The position numbers and the translations under genes are program-made. This document shows positions 15,547-24,858 of a DNA stretch of 64,000 bases, one piece after another. Below the pieces are notes generated by a model. That model worked only from the letters and a program-made list of their open reading frames with translations, was not told where the DNA came from and ran no database searches. Source of the DNA: RH-AL1 sp965277735 (GTDB lineage: Bacteria > Pseudomonadota > Alphaproteobacteria > Rhizobiales > Beijerinckiaceae); assembly GCA_965277735.1 (NCBI GenBank), contig CBDIDO010000001.1:744001-808000 (forward strand), given 5' to 3'. Within the stretch, counting starts at the first letter, position 1. Every line of letters starts with the position of its first letter.

Positions 15547-16662
15547 TCACGCCAGAGCAGACGTCAATGCGGTGAGGTACCGATCGAACGAGTAGGTGTG
15601 GGCGCGCTCCACCAGCTTCGACCGGTCGGCCTCCGTCAGGCGGCGCGATTGATCGACACAGTCGAGCAGTCCCCCGACAATCGACTGCATGTCGTAAGGG
15701 TCGACCAATATTCCGAGGTCGCCGCAGATTTCGCTGGATGCGCCAGTAAGAGAGGCAAGGCAAGGCAGCCCATACGCCATCGCCTCGACAAGCGGAACGC
15801 CGAAACCCTCGAGAAAGCTCGGATAGACGAACGCGGTGGCCTCGGCATAAAGCCACGCGAGCTCGGCATCGGTCACGAAGCCAAGCAATTCGACCGCATC
15901 GAATCGCTCAGCCTCTTCGCGGATCCTTCCAGCTCCCTCACCGTCGCCGCCGGCGATCGCCAACGCAAACCCGGATTGGGCGAGCCCGCTCAGCGCGAAC
16001 GCCTGGATCAGTCCGTTGATGTTCTTTCGCGTCTCCAGACTGCCAACGAACAAAAAGAAGGGGCGCGACCCAAGGCGCTCGACCGGCTGGCGAACGCGAT
16101 CTTCGTTGAATTTGCGCAAGTAGAGTGGGACCGTCGTGATGTCGCTCGACGGTATGGCGAAGTTCGCACGTAAAGCCGACGTGCAATTCGCGCTAATGGA
16201 GACGATGCGCGCGGGAGAAGCCGCGATCTTGCGGAACGCGCGCTCGTATACGCGAGCGACCACCGGGTTGTGCCATTCGGGATTTGTCAGCGTCGTGAGA
16301 TCCAGGATAAATACGACGTCGTTGCGAGAGAGCGGACGGTAGAGTGTGTAGATCGGATCGAAATAGAGGCGTTTGAAGCCGTCCTCTTCGATCGCGTCCA
16401 GCTCGTCCAGCTCGTCGGCGTACGTGGACTCCGCGGCCCAACCCGCCACGTCCTGGAAGAATGTCTGCTGCACGGCACGCTCGGCCTCTCGATCCGCCGG
16501 CCGCGGCCTCAGCTCGCCGCAATATTGGAGCCCGGCGATGGAGGATTCCATCGCGGCGACCGTGTCGAGCGCGATATGGTAGATTGCCGTTCGATTCAGA
16601 CAAGTCGGGGTCAGATCGACGACAAGCTGCCGACTGTCTGTGGAAGGCTTTGTCGGCATCAT
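15547..16662 (-). CDS. Glycosyltransferase family 4
   Basis: From the ATG at 16662 (MMPTKPSTDSRQLVVDLTP) the product is 371 residues; the open frame runs 36 codons further upstream without protein-like content. RPFFLFVGSLETRKNINGLI and the C-terminal EGFGVPLVEAMAYGLPCLAS carry the glycosyl-donor site (K in RKN, E-x7-E motif) of retaining GT-B enzymes related to mannosyl/rhamnosyltransferases. It would add a sugar from a nucleotide donor on the cytoplasmic side. First gene of the minus-strand run with the genes at 14526 and 13483. Divergent from the GT gene at 16759. Confidence 0.85.
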   Translation of the reverse strand: MMPTKPSTDSRQLVVDLTPTCLNRTAIYHIALDTVAAMESSIAGLQYCGELRPRPADREAERAVQQTFFQDVAGWAAESTYADELDELDAIEEDGFKRLYFDPIYTLYRPLSRNDVVFILDLTTLTNPEWHNPVVARVYERAFRKIAASPARIVSISANCTSALRANFAIPSSDITTVPLYLRKFNEDRVRQPVERLGSRPFFLFVGSLETRKNINGLIQAFALSGLAQSGFALAIAGGDGEGAGRIREEAERFDAVELLGFVTDAELAWLYAEATAFVYPSFLEGFGVPLVEAMAYGLPCLASLTGASSEICGDLGILVDPYDMQSIVGGLLDCVDQSRRLTEADRSKLVERAHTYSFDRYLTALTSALA

Positions 16663-16758
16663 GAAAACTGGCAGGCTCCGCAGACGGAAAGGAAGCGGCC
16701 GAAGCCTCACGCGTGAACCACATTGTGCGTCAGTGCGAAAGCTTGTAGGTCGCCTCTC

Positions 16759-18159
16759 GTGACGGATCAATGGTCGCCTGGGCTAATGACGCGGGCACTC
16801 GGAAATCGATTTCAGGAACGTCTTCCCGTCGCGGCGAATGCCAGCGCGCCTGGGCGCGGTACGATCGTAGTCAGGGGCGATCTTTTCAGCGATTCTGGTT
16901 ATGGCCGCGCAACGCGCGCCTTGAGCCATCTTCTCGCTGGCTGCGGCCGCCATTTGTTCGGTGTCAGCCTTCACGAGCATGCCGCGCGGAGGACGAACGC
17001 ATTCCCCTACACCGTGATCTCCGGTGACGCGCTTGGCTCGGACCCGCGTCTCGCCGGCTGCTGTGTGGTCAACGTGTGCCTGCCGAGCTCATTCATTGCG
17101 GTGCCGAGCGCTCGAAACATCGGCTACTTCTTCTGGGAGACGGAGCAATTCCCGCAGCGGGAGTTCTGGAAAGCGAAGCTTCGCTTGATGGACGAGCTGT
17201 GGGCGCCGTCTACCTGGCAGGCGGCGCTTCTCGAGCGGGAGACGGGACGAAGTAACATTGCGGTCGTGCCCTGGCCGCAAGGCATAGAGCCCTTCTGCCG
17301 CGCGCCGCGAGAGGAAGTCCTCGACCTCAAGGCGCATCCGCCGCAGCGCTTGGACCAGCTCGCCAATTATTTGTTGCGGCTCTCCTCCGATCCGGCGCGC
17401 CGCGCCGAGCAGGACTACGAGCAGGCCGAGCACGAGTGCGGCCGTAGCTCGCGCTTCGACCCGGACGCTTCGCCTTCGCTGCATCAGGTGATCGACGGCG
17501 ACGGCGATGTCTTTCTCGCCGTTCAGACGGACGCGCCCCGCAAAGGCCTGCCTCTCCTGCTGGCGGCATGGCTTCAGTTTCGGCAGACCCCGGAGGGAGC
17601 AAACGCCAAGCTCATCATCAAGATGTCGTCGATCGACGTGACGATTGACAAATATCGGCTGCATTTTCACATGTCGCTTGCCGTGCGGCGGCCGATGCGG
17701 CGCCTTTCGCTGGCCGATGCGGGTGTCTACTTCGTCTACGATCGCCTTTCGGAGGGGGCGATGAAGGCCCTGTTGGCGAGCAGCGACGCCTTCGTCAGCG
17801 CGACGATGGGCGAAGGCTTCGGCGGTCCGCTGACCGAAGCTTTTACGGAGGGCGTACCCGTGATCTGTCCCGACCATACCTCGTGCCAAGATATTCTTGG
17901 CCCCGATTATCCACTCGCGATTGCCAATGTTCCGCAACGTCAGCAGTTATGGAATAATATTGATGTTTATTCTCCGTCTTCGCTCTGGCATATTGCGGAT
18001 GATCGGTCTATTGTTGACGTGCTCAGGAGATTTTCTGGGATGACTACCGCAGACCGTCGTGCGATCGCCGACGCTGCTTGCGAGCGAGTAAATAGTGCGA
18101 TGGGGGCAACCGCAGTTGGCCGCGTTCTTGATGGCCTGCTTTGCTCGTTCGTACAGTAA
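16759..18159 (+). CDS. Glycosyltransferase family 4-like
   Basis: The likely start is GTG 16759 (AGGT 8 bases upstream) or ATG 16786. Motifs: VVRGDLFSDSGYGRATRAL (N-terminal loop with G-x-G-R), IGYFFWETEQFPQREFW, FLAVQTDAPRKGLPLLLAAW (the donor-site K) and ATMGEGFGGPLTEAFTEGVP (E-x7-E). The same W-E-x-x-x-F-P and E-G-F-G features occur in the 797-residue protein at 30279. About 460 residues. It begins a plus-strand pair with the methyltransferase-like gene at 18209. Confidence 0.8.
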   Translation: MTDQWSPGLMTRALGNRFQERLPVAANASAPGRGTIVVRGDLFSDSGYGRATRALSHLLAGCGRHLFGVSLHEHAARRTNAFPYTVISGDALGSDPRLAGCCVVNVCLPSSFIAVPSARNIGYFFWETEQFPQREFWKAKLRLMDELWAPSTWQAALLERETGRSNIAVVPWPQGIEPFCRAPREEVLDLKAHPPQRLDQLANYLLRLSSDPARRAEQDYEQAEHECGRSSRFDPDASPSLHQVIDGDGDVFLAVQTDAPRKGLPLLLAAWLQFRQTPEGANAKLIIKMSSIDVTIDKYRLHFHMSLAVRRPMRRLSLADAGVYFVYDRLSEGAMKALLASSDAFVSATMGEGFGGPLTEAFTEGVPVICPDHTSCQDILGPDYPLAIANVPQRQQLWNNIDVYSPSSLWHIADDRSIVDVLRRFSGMTTADRRAIADAACERVNSAMGATAVGRVLDGLLCSFVQ

Positions 18160-18208
18160 GCGATCATTCGACTGTCTTCGAAATTGCACAAACCGGCAAG
18201 AGGGCGAT

Positions 18209-19099
18209 ATGCTGACGTCACAAGATGTAATTTCGGCGTACAAGCTCTTGCTCGGCCGGGAGCCCGAGTCACCTGCGATCATCGAAAACTACATCAAGCA
18301 TTCCAATTTCGATCATCTGCGCAGGACGTTGCTCGGCTCCGGTGAGTTCGCGGAAAAGCTGAGTCGCGACCCGCGCTTCCTCGGGGTGCCGATGGCTGCG
18401 CTCTCGGTGACCGACGAGGTTCGCCGCTACCAGGGCTTCCTCGAGGTTCTTGTCGCGCTTGCGCTGCCGGTCTGGGACCAGTCGGTCCTCATCGTCGGCG
18501 GCGAGCTTGCCAACCTCGCCGGCTTCTTCCTCGATCGTCAGTGCAAGGTCTCAGTCGAGGCCTCCGCAGAGACGGTGGGCTTTCTCGAAAAGGTCGTCTC
18601 GGCCCGTCGCGTCCACGCCGCGAATATGTCCTTCGGGTCGCACGATTTCTCCAGCCCGATCGACGACGACTCATTGGGACGTTTCGATCTCGTCTACGGC
18701 CAGTTGCCGGACGACAGCTCGGACGTCATGCGGATCTGGCTCGACAACGCGGCTGAATCCTGCACGGGGACCCTGCTCGTCGCCTGCATGACGGCACCGG
18801 GGCGATCGGAAGACATTTTCGTCACGCCGTCGCCTCGGCCATCGCAACAATTCAGGACCATTGCGACAAAGAAGTGGATCTTCACGCGGCTGCGCGAACG
18901 GTTCGAGCATATCTACGAGCCGATGCAAGCGCCGTTGGAGAGCGTGTTCACTCAAGGAGGTCCAGGGGCGACCATAGAGACGCAGGCAATGTATCTCGCT
19001 TCTCGCGCGCCCCTTAGCGTGCCGGCGCTGAAGGAATACGTGGTGAACGCATCGCGTTTGCATTTCACGAGCAATGAGGGCGCTGCTGCCCGGATGTGA
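18209..19099 (+). CDS. Methyltransferase-like protein with N-terminal DUF4214-like module
   Basis: ATG 18209 has GAGGG about 6 bases upstream. Residues 1-55 (ISAYKLLLGREPESPAI..., LLGSGEFAE) match the module at the start of the giant protein at 24859 (YFLILGRHPESFEA, FLSSGEFAG); this is the DUF4214-type segment. The remainder (VLIVGGELANLAGFFLD, SVEASAETVGFLE, FDLVYGQLPDD) has the strand order of a Rossmann methyltransferase, but the glycine loop is poor, so activity is uncertain. Its 3' end overlaps the convergent AGE-family gene by 35 bp. Confidence 0.6.
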   Translation: MLTSQDVISAYKLLLGREPESPAIIENYIKHSNFDHLRRTLLGSGEFAEKLSRDPRFLGVPMAALSVTDEVRRYQGFLEVLVALALPVWDQSVLIVGGELANLAGFFLDRQCKVSVEASAETVGFLEKVVSARRVHAANMSFGSHDFSSPIDDDSLGRFDLVYGQLPDDSSDVMRIWLDNAAESCTGTLLVACMTAPGRSEDIFVTPSPRPSQQFRTIATKKWIFTRLRERFEHIYEPMQAPLESVFTQGGPGATIETQAMYLASRAPLSVPALKEYVVNASRLHFTSNEGAAARM

Positions 19100-20195
19100 C
19101 ATCCGCGACGGCGCCCGCGGCGCCGACGATGTGGTAGAGGCTACTGGCCGGCACGTAGGCAGAAAGCGGCTGGCGGTCGGCAGCGACGTGGTCAATCCAG
19201 CAGCCTTCTGTCGCTTGCGCCAGGAATTGCTCTTGCATCGCCTCTGCTAAGCGTTCGGGGCCCGTCGCCGAGCTTCCGCAAAGGCCGAGCGCCGACGCCC
19301 GGATAGCTTCCGTGCACGGCCATAGCCGGGTCGAGCGGACGAGGGCCGTTCCGCCGCCGTCAACCTCGTCGAAGAAGACACCATCGCTCGTCCCGCCGAA
19401 GCGGAGCGCCACCTCGCAAAGACGCGCCGCGAGCGTTGCGTGCTGCGACTTTCCGCAAAGCGCGGCGTTCCGCGCCAGAAGCCACGCCCATTCGAAATGA
19501 TGGCCCGGTTCAAAGGAGAAGGGCGCGCCGATCAAAGGGCGCAGATCGTTGTCGTAATACTCGACGAGAACCGGATGCGGCCCGTGCAGGAAACGGGTCT
19601 CGAAGAGACGGAGCATGGCCTCGGCGCGCCGGCGGTAGGCGCCACCCGGTGCCATTTCGTCGAGAGCGAGCAGCGCCTCGAGGAGGTGCATGTGAGGGTT
19701 CTGCCGGCGCGGACCCGACTTTTCGGGAAGAGACTCCGCGTAGCCGTCAGTTCCGGGCGTCGTCAGGCGCGCGTCCAGAAAGCCGAGCGTCGCGTCGGCC
19801 AGGCCGAGCCAATAGTCTGCGCCGGTCAGTCGCTTGAGGCTGGCGAGGGCAAGGAGCACGAACGCAAGGGCGTAGAAATCCCGGGTCTCATCGACGGGCC
19901 GGCCGTCACGCGCGGCAGAGAATATCCAGCTTCCGTCATCACGGCGGAAGGTCCGCACCATGGTCTCGGCCGCCGCTTCAGCCAGCGCGCCGCCTCGATG
20001 CCAGCCTCGTGCCTCCGCCTCGACGAACACGAAGATTTGCCGTGCTTGCACCATTACGCGCCGCGGGACCTCGAGGAGTGGACGCCCTTTGAGGTCCGCA
20101 CGTTCGATGAACATGCCCGACACGGCGTCAAACCCGGTTTCGCTCCAGAACGGCAGCGCGGATCCGCGCAGCCACGAGACGAGGTCGAAGCTCAT
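19065..20195 (-). CDS. AGE-family sugar epimerase/isomerase
   Basis: Product of 376 residues, the usual length for N-acylglucosamine 2-epimerase and mannose-isomerase relatives. It starts MSFDLVSWLRGSALPFW; PRRVMVQARQIFVFVEA, ETRDFYALAFVLLALASL, NPHMHLLEALLAL and HFEWAWLLAR are the helix motifs of the alpha6/alpha6 barrel with the catalytic histidines. It overlaps the gmhB stop by four bases (ATGA), so translation is coupled. It probably converts a sugar intermediate for heptose or mannose precursors. The exact substrate is not decided by sequence. Confidence 0.82.
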   Translation of the reverse strand: MSFDLVSWLRGSALPFWSETGFDAVSGMFIERADLKGRPLLEVPRRVMVQARQIFVFVEAEARGWHRGGALAEAAAETMVRTFRRDDGSWIFSAARDGRPVDETRDFYALAFVLLALASLKRLTGADYWLGLADATLGFLDARLTTPGTDGYAESLPEKSGPRRQNPHMHLLEALLALDEMAPGGAYRRRAEAMLRLFETRFLHGPHPVLVEYYDNDLRPLIGAPFSFEPGHHFEWAWLLARNAALCGKSQHATLAARLCEVALRFGGTSDGVFFDEVDGGGTALVRSTRLWPCTEAIRASALGLCGSSATGPERLAEAMQEQFLAQATEGCWIDHVAADRQPLSAYVPASSLYHIVGAAGAVADVTSGQQRPHCS

Positions 20196-20707
20196 CGGGG
20201 CGTCCCTCTTGCATCGATAAGGTCTTCGACAAAGGCGAGAAGCGAGCCGCCGGAGAACTTGAACCCGGCGATCCCCGCCGCTTCAGCCGCGGCCAAGTCG
20301 CCGTCCTTGTCGCCAATCAGGAAGCTATCGGCCCGCTCTACACGATAGTCCTCGATGAGGCCGACCAGGAGACCGGGCGCCGGCTTGCGACACGTGCATT
20401 CGACCCGGTATTCAGGGCGCGTGGCGTCCGGAAGATGCGGGCAGTAGCGGAACGCATTGATCCCCGTTCCCCTCAGCTTGAGCTCGCGCTGCATGTGGGC
20501 ATGCAATGCCTCGACAGCGGCCTCGTCGAAGAACCCGCGCGCGACGCCAGACTGGTTCGTGACGACGAAAACGAGGAAGCCGCGCCGCTGCAAGAGATCG
20601 ATAGTCTCGATCGCGCCAGGCATCCACCGAAAGCGCTCGACGGAGCCGACGTAGCCGACATCCTCGTTGAGGACACCGTCGCGATCGAGAAATGCCGCTC
20701 TGCGCAC
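20192..20707 (-). CDS. gmhB: D-glycero-manno-heptose 1,7-bisphosphate 7-phosphatase
   Basis: HAD-superfamily phosphatase of about 171 residues. Motif I FLDRDGVLNED (nucleophile D and acid D), motif II VVTNQSGVARG, zinc loop CPHLPDATRPEY followed by VECTCRKP, and motif IV IGDKDGDLAAAE are all intact. It removes the 7-phosphate in ADP-heptose synthesis. A GGAG lies directly against the ATG at 20716 but 9 bases before a GTG at 20707, so the GTG start is favoured. Divergent from hldD and coupled to the AGE-family gene downstream. Confidence 0.87.
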   Translation of the reverse strand: MRRAAFLDRDGVLNEDVGYVGSVERFRWMPGAIETIDLLQRRGFLVFVVTNQSGVARGFFDEAAVEALHAHMQRELKLRGTGINAFRYCPHLPDATRPEYRVECTCRKPAPGLLVGLIEDYRVERADSFLIGDKDGDLAAAEAAGIAGFKFSGGSLLAFVEDLIDARGTPR

Positions 20708-20820
20708 GCAAGCCATCTCCGGGGACGCGCCGCTTTTGGATCACAACACACATCTACGCAACGCGGCAGATGTTTGCTAACAGGCAGCGACACGCGAGCG
20801 GCCAGGGAGGGCTTCCAAAA

Positions 20821-21801
20821 ATGATCCTCATCACAGGAGCGGCTGGCTTCATTGGCTCGAACCTCGTTGCTGCCTTGAACGACAGCGGGCGCGACGACCT
20901 CATCGTTTGCGACTGGCTGTCAAACGACGGTCGTTGGCGAAACCTCGGCAAGCACAGCTTCCACGACTTCCAACTGCCCGAGCAATTGGCGGATTTCCTC
21001 GAGAGCTCGTTGGCGCAGGACATCGACTTGGTGCTGCATATGGGCGCGATCAGCGAGACGACGGCGAGCGACGGCGACCTGGTCATGCGGCGCAACTACC
21101 AGTTCACCAAGATGTTGTGGCGCTGGTGCGCCGCGCGCGGCGCGACCTTCGTGTACGCGTCATCGGCGGCGACCTACGGCGATGGCGCAGCCGGCTTCGA
21201 TGATGCCGTCGATCGTGAAGCGCTCAAGGCGCTCAGACCGCTCAATCTCTACGGCTGGAGCAAGCACGTCTTCGATCTCTTCGCGCTCGGCGAGACGAAG
21301 ATCGCGCCACCGCACTGGTACGGGCTGAAGTTCTTCAACGTCTTCGGTCCGAACGAGTACCACAAGGACACGATGCGCAGCGTGATCTGCAAGGTCGCGC
21401 CCGACCTCATTGCCGACAAGCCGATCGAGCTGTTCAAGGCGCACAAGGAGGGCTTCGCCGACGGCGGTCAGTTGCGCGATTTCATCTCAGTGGACGATGT
21501 CTGCGACACGGTCCTCTACCTCGCGCGCGGAAACGCGCCTTCGGGCCTCTACAATGTCGGGACCGGCAAGGCGCGATCGTTCTTCGACATGGTGGCGGCG
21601 GGTTTCCACGCGCTCGGCCGCGAGCCGAAGGTCGCCTACATTCCGATGCCCGAGGCGCTCAGGGGGCGTTACCAGTACTTCACGCAATCCGAGACGGCGA
21701 AGCTCAGGTCGACCGGATTCAACAAGGTCTTCGCCGACCTCGAGACGTCGATCGGGCACTATGTGGTCGACTACCTGAGCAAGGAGGATCGCTACAGGTG
21801 A
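20821..21801 (+). CDS. hldD: ADP-L-glycero-D-manno-heptose 6-epimerase
   Basis: ATG 20821 opens directly at the NAD-binding loop MILITGAAGFIGSNLV; the open frame upstream is not part of the protein. Product of 326 residues, family-typical. VYASSAATYG (catalytic S) and NLYGWSKHVFD (Y-x3-K) form the SDR active site, and FFNVFGPNEYHKDTMRSV is a characteristic HldD segment. It converts ADP-D-glycero-D-manno-heptose to the L-glycero form used in LPS core or other heptose glycans. Convergent with hldE, 7 bp apart. Confidence 0.92.
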   Translation: MILITGAAGFIGSNLVAALNDSGRDDLIVCDWLSNDGRWRNLGKHSFHDFQLPEQLADFLESSLAQDIDLVLHMGAISETTASDGDLVMRRNYQFTKMLWRWCAARGATFVYASSAATYGDGAAGFDDAVDREALKALRPLNLYGWSKHVFDLFALGETKIAPPHWYGLKFFNVFGPNEYHKDTMRSVICKVAPDLIADKPIELFKAHKEGFADGGQLRDFISVDDVCDTVLYLARGNAPSGLYNVGTGKARSFFDMVAAGFHALGREPKVAYIPMPEALRGRYQYFTQSETAKLRSTGFNKVFADLETSIGHYVVDYLSKEDRYR

Positions 21802-21808
21802 CCGCGGC

Positions 21809-23272
21809 TCAGCCCATCCTGGCGATGATACCGGTCGTGCTCTGGCCCTCGACGAGCTCGATGAGCTTCACTTCACCGCCGTCGGCGATGACGAGATCGG
21901 CACCGACCACCGTCGCGATCGAATAGTCGGCCCCCTTCAGCAGGACCGACGGGCGCACCGACCTGATCAGCTCGATCGGCGTGTCCTCGCCGAAGATGAC
22001 CACGAGATCGACGGCCGCGAGCGCAGCTAGGACGGCGGCTCGCGCGGCTTGGTTTTGCAACGGCCGCGTCGGCCCCTTCAAGCGCTGGACACTGTCGTCG
22101 GAATTCAGCCCGACGATGAGGCGGTCGCAGCCCTCGCGGGCACGCTTGAGCAGCGAGACGTGACCCGGATGCAGGAGATCGAAACAACCGTTGGTGAAGC
22201 CGACGCGCAGCCCAAGTCGCCGCCACTGCGCGGCGAGCCTGGTCGCTTGCGGCGGCGCGACGAGCTTCGTGCCGAGCCCCAGGGCGACGTCTGCCACTTC
22301 GACGTCGAGTTCCTCGATCGAACAGGTCGCCGTACCTGGCTTGGCGACGACGACGCCGGCCGTGAAGTTCGCGAGCCCCGCGGCGGTGTCCCAGTCGATG
22401 GCCGATCCGACGGCGAAAGCGAGGGTGCCGATCACGGTGTCGCCGGCGCCGGACACGTCGAAGACGTCCCTCTTGCGGGCCGGAATGTGCAGCGCCGTCC
22501 CGTCCTGCGCGACCAAGGACATGCCCTTTTCCGATCGTGTCGCCAGCACGTAGCGTGCGCCCGACGCCGCAAGGACCGCGCGGGCGGCCGCTGCGACCTC
22601 TTCGTCGGTCTCGGTCCTCAACCCCGTCGCCTCGGCGAGTTCACGCGCATTGGGCGTGATGCAGGTGGCGCCGGCGTAGCGCGCCATGTCGCGACTCTTC
22701 GGATCGACGAAAACCGGTTTGCCGGCCGCTGCAGCGGCCGCCATCACGCGCTCGATCACAGATGGCGTCAGTGTGCCTTTGCCGTAGTCCGACAAGATGA
22801 TTGCCGTAACGGTCGAAAGTGCCGCGAGCGCCCGCTCGACCAGGATCTCCTCGTCTGCCGCGGCGAGCGGCATCGGGTGCTCCTTGTCGACACGGAGCAT
22901 CTGCTGTGCGCTGGCGATCAAGCGCCGTTTGGCTGTGGTCTCTCTGCCGCGACAGCGAAGCAGCTCGTTCTGAATCTGCGGCTCGGCTTCGAGGAGTTCT
23001 TCGAGAACGCCGCCGTCGGCATCCTCGCCGATCGGCGCGAGCAGAATGGTGCTGCCGCCGAGGGCCGCGACGTTGCGTGCCACATTGCCGACCCCGCCGA
23101 GCATGCGCACCTCCCGCGTGACGCGCAGAACGGGGATCGGCGCCTCCGGCGAGATTCGCGTGCATTCGCCATAGGTGAAAACGTCGAGCATGACATCGCC
23201 AATGGCGAGCACCGTGCCGTGCAGCGCTAGGACGGCTTCCTGCAGGGCGTGGAGCGCGATCTGCTCTGACAT
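21809..23272 (-). CDS. hldE: Bifunctional heptose 7-phosphate kinase / heptose 1-phosphate adenylyltransferase
   Basis: Product of 487 residues. The N-terminal ribokinase domain has GDVMLDVFTYGECTRISPEAP at its start, the substrate loop GGVGNVARNVAALGG and the catalytic DVSGAGDTVIGTLAFA (GAGD anion hole and base). The C-terminal nucleotidyltransferase domain has TNGCFDLLHPGHVSLL (HxGH). It makes heptose 1,7-bisphosphate and later ADP-heptose, so with gmhB and hldD only gmhA is missing from this window. Both domains look intact. Confidence 0.93.
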   Translation of the reverse strand: MSEQIALHALQEAVLALHGTVLAIGDVMLDVFTYGECTRISPEAPIPVLRVTREVRMLGGVGNVARNVAALGGSTILLAPIGEDADGGVLEELLEAEPQIQNELLRCRGRETTAKRRLIASAQQMLRVDKEHPMPLAAADEEILVERALAALSTVTAIILSDYGKGTLTPSVIERVMAAAAAAGKPVFVDPKSRDMARYAGATCITPNARELAEATGLRTETDEEVAAAARAVLAASGARYVLATRSEKGMSLVAQDGTALHIPARKRDVFDVSGAGDTVIGTLAFAVGSAIDWDTAAGLANFTAGVVVAKPGTATCSIEELDVEVADVALGLGTKLVAPPQATRLAAQWRRLGLRVGFTNGCFDLLHPGHVSLLKRAREGCDRLIVGLNSDDSVQRLKGPTRPLQNQAARAAVLAALAAVDLVVIFGEDTPIELIRSVRPSVLLKGADYSIATVVGADLVIADGGEVKLIELVEGQSTTGIIARMG

Positions 23273-23551
23273 CTGATGACCTTTGGCAGCGCTATAAGCG
23301 GATCTGTTTCGGGATCACAAAACCCATGCAGGCGGCCATCGGGCAAGCACAGGCACTTGCGCAAACCCGCGCGGGTATCGCGAGGAGAGCGACGTCGCTT
23401 CGTTCCCAACATGACGGTTTAGGTCTGAACGATGGCGAGGATCGTTTGCAGGGCGTGCGAGTACGACGGCGACGGGAAATCACCGGCGTAGTTTGCAAAT
23501 CGGATTGACGAGCGCGATCGTCATGCTCCGAATCTTCAGGTCGCTCGGTCT

Positions 23552-24661
23552 TCATCCGGCGGCTTGACGCTCGAACACGCGCCAATCGCGCTCGTCCGAC
23601 CGGTAGTCGACGGCAACCTCGCGGATAACGCCGGCGATCAGATGCTCGTCGACCAAGGTCAGGTCGGGCATCGGGTCGCCCTGAAACAGGGCGCGATGAT
23701 AGCTGCGAACGACCGAGCGCGTCACGACGCCCGGGCCTGTCTTCAGCCACATCGACAAGTTCGGCGCGTGCGCGCAGTTGTACATCAAGGTCCGTAGGCA
23801 CTCGTCGAGGACGTTGGCCCGTCGGCAGGCACCGAAGAAACAAGATTCGATCGGTCCGGATCCGGAGAGGAAGAAAATCGCCTCGCGCATCGTCACGGCG
23901 ACCTCTTCAAAGGCGGCGGTCGAGATGATCTGGTTGTCCATGTCGAGGTAATAGCCGCCATAGGCGTAGATCGCGTGCCAGCGGAAGAAGTCGCTCTCCT
24001 CGGACGCATGGCGTAGATGCCCGAACATGCGCGCGCAGTCGGAGCCATAGTAGCTGCGCAGAAACTCGATCGTCCGCGACTTGTCGTAATTTTCGACTTC
24101 GAACGACCCAAGCGCTCGATGATAGGCAATATTCTCGACAATTGCTTGAGGCGGCTCCTTATCCCAATACATGAAGAGCCGGCGCGGGATCGATCCGGGT
24201 CGCCTTGGCGGCTGCGGCGCAACTTGCATTATCGGCGAGGCGAGCCGAAGGTACAGCCAATCGGGCTCGGCTCCCGTGTAGAAGCTCTCCGTTGCCGTCC
24301 CAAGCCGCCGTAGGATCTCGATCGTATCGTGCCGATTTGGCTTGACGCGCGAGGCGAGCAGCGAGCGGAAGAACTCGCCGTGGTCTTTGTCGAGCTCAGT
24401 CAGATTTTCGAGGTCTGCCGGGCTCGGCTCTTCGCTGTTCTGAAGCTGCGCCTTCAGCTTGGCGAGAAGGACGCTCGGTTCCCGCGGATTGATGCTGCAG
24501 GCTGCCTCAAAAAAAGCAACCGCAAGAGCAGGGCGCCCCTTGCTCTGGGATATGTTGCCCATCTCGATAGTCTTCAGATAGTCGGTCAAACCGTGGCGCG
24601 TGAGAAGCTGGTGCAGCTCGGCATCTTCGGCACAGGCGGAAAACAGCTCTTCAGTCGTCAT
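23552..24661 (-). CDS. GT32-like glycosyltransferase with helical N-terminus
   Basis: ATG 24661 (MTTEELFSACAEDAE) has GGGA 5 bases upstream; the frame extends 26 codons further. About 369 residues. The N-terminal third is helical with a TPR-like pair (GNISQSKGRPALAVAFFEAA). RLFMYWDKEPPQAIVENI opens the GT domain, and FFRWHAIYAYGGYYLDMDNQ carries the D-x-D of GT32 (OCH1-like) mannosyltransferase relatives, also called capsular polysaccharide synthesis proteins. GPGVVTRSV is the later conserved block. It should use a nucleotide sugar with a divalent metal. Confidence 0.72.
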   Translation of the reverse strand: MTTEELFSACAEDAELHQLLTRHGLTDYLKTIEMGNISQSKGRPALAVAFFEAACSINPREPSVLLAKLKAQLQNSEEPSPADLENLTELDKDHGEFFRSLLASRVKPNRHDTIEILRRLGTATESFYTGAEPDWLYLRLASPIMQVAPQPPRRPGSIPRRLFMYWDKEPPQAIVENIAYHRALGSFEVENYDKSRTIEFLRSYYGSDCARMFGHLRHASEESDFFRWHAIYAYGGYYLDMDNQIISTAAFEEVAVTMREAIFFLSGSGPIESCFFGACRRANVLDECLRTLMYNCAHAPNLSMWLKTGPGVVTRSVVRSYHRALFQGDPMPDLTLVDEHLIAGVIREVAVDYRSDERDWRVFERQAAG

Positions 24662-24858
24662 GCGCATCCCAATGCGGCAAAGACCATTGGCGTATCTCCT
24701 ACCAGGAGCGATCCCACGCAACAAGGAGCGCAACATCACAAGACGGATGCCAAGTACGACGATTGACAGCCACGAGAAAACCCCGATAACCCACCCTCCT
24801 TAAGGGCAGCTCGAAGAGGCTGGCGAGCTGAGCGATATCAGATGGGTTATTGAGCGTC

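Noticed and set aside
22049..23230. A 393-residue plus-strand frame opposite hldE.
   Set aside because: hldE has both domains with intact motifs; the opposite frame is compositionally a shadow.
23273..23551. Frames on both strands in the gap between hldE and the GT32-like gene.
   Set aside because: Products are arginine-rich and unlike proteins; no signals seen.
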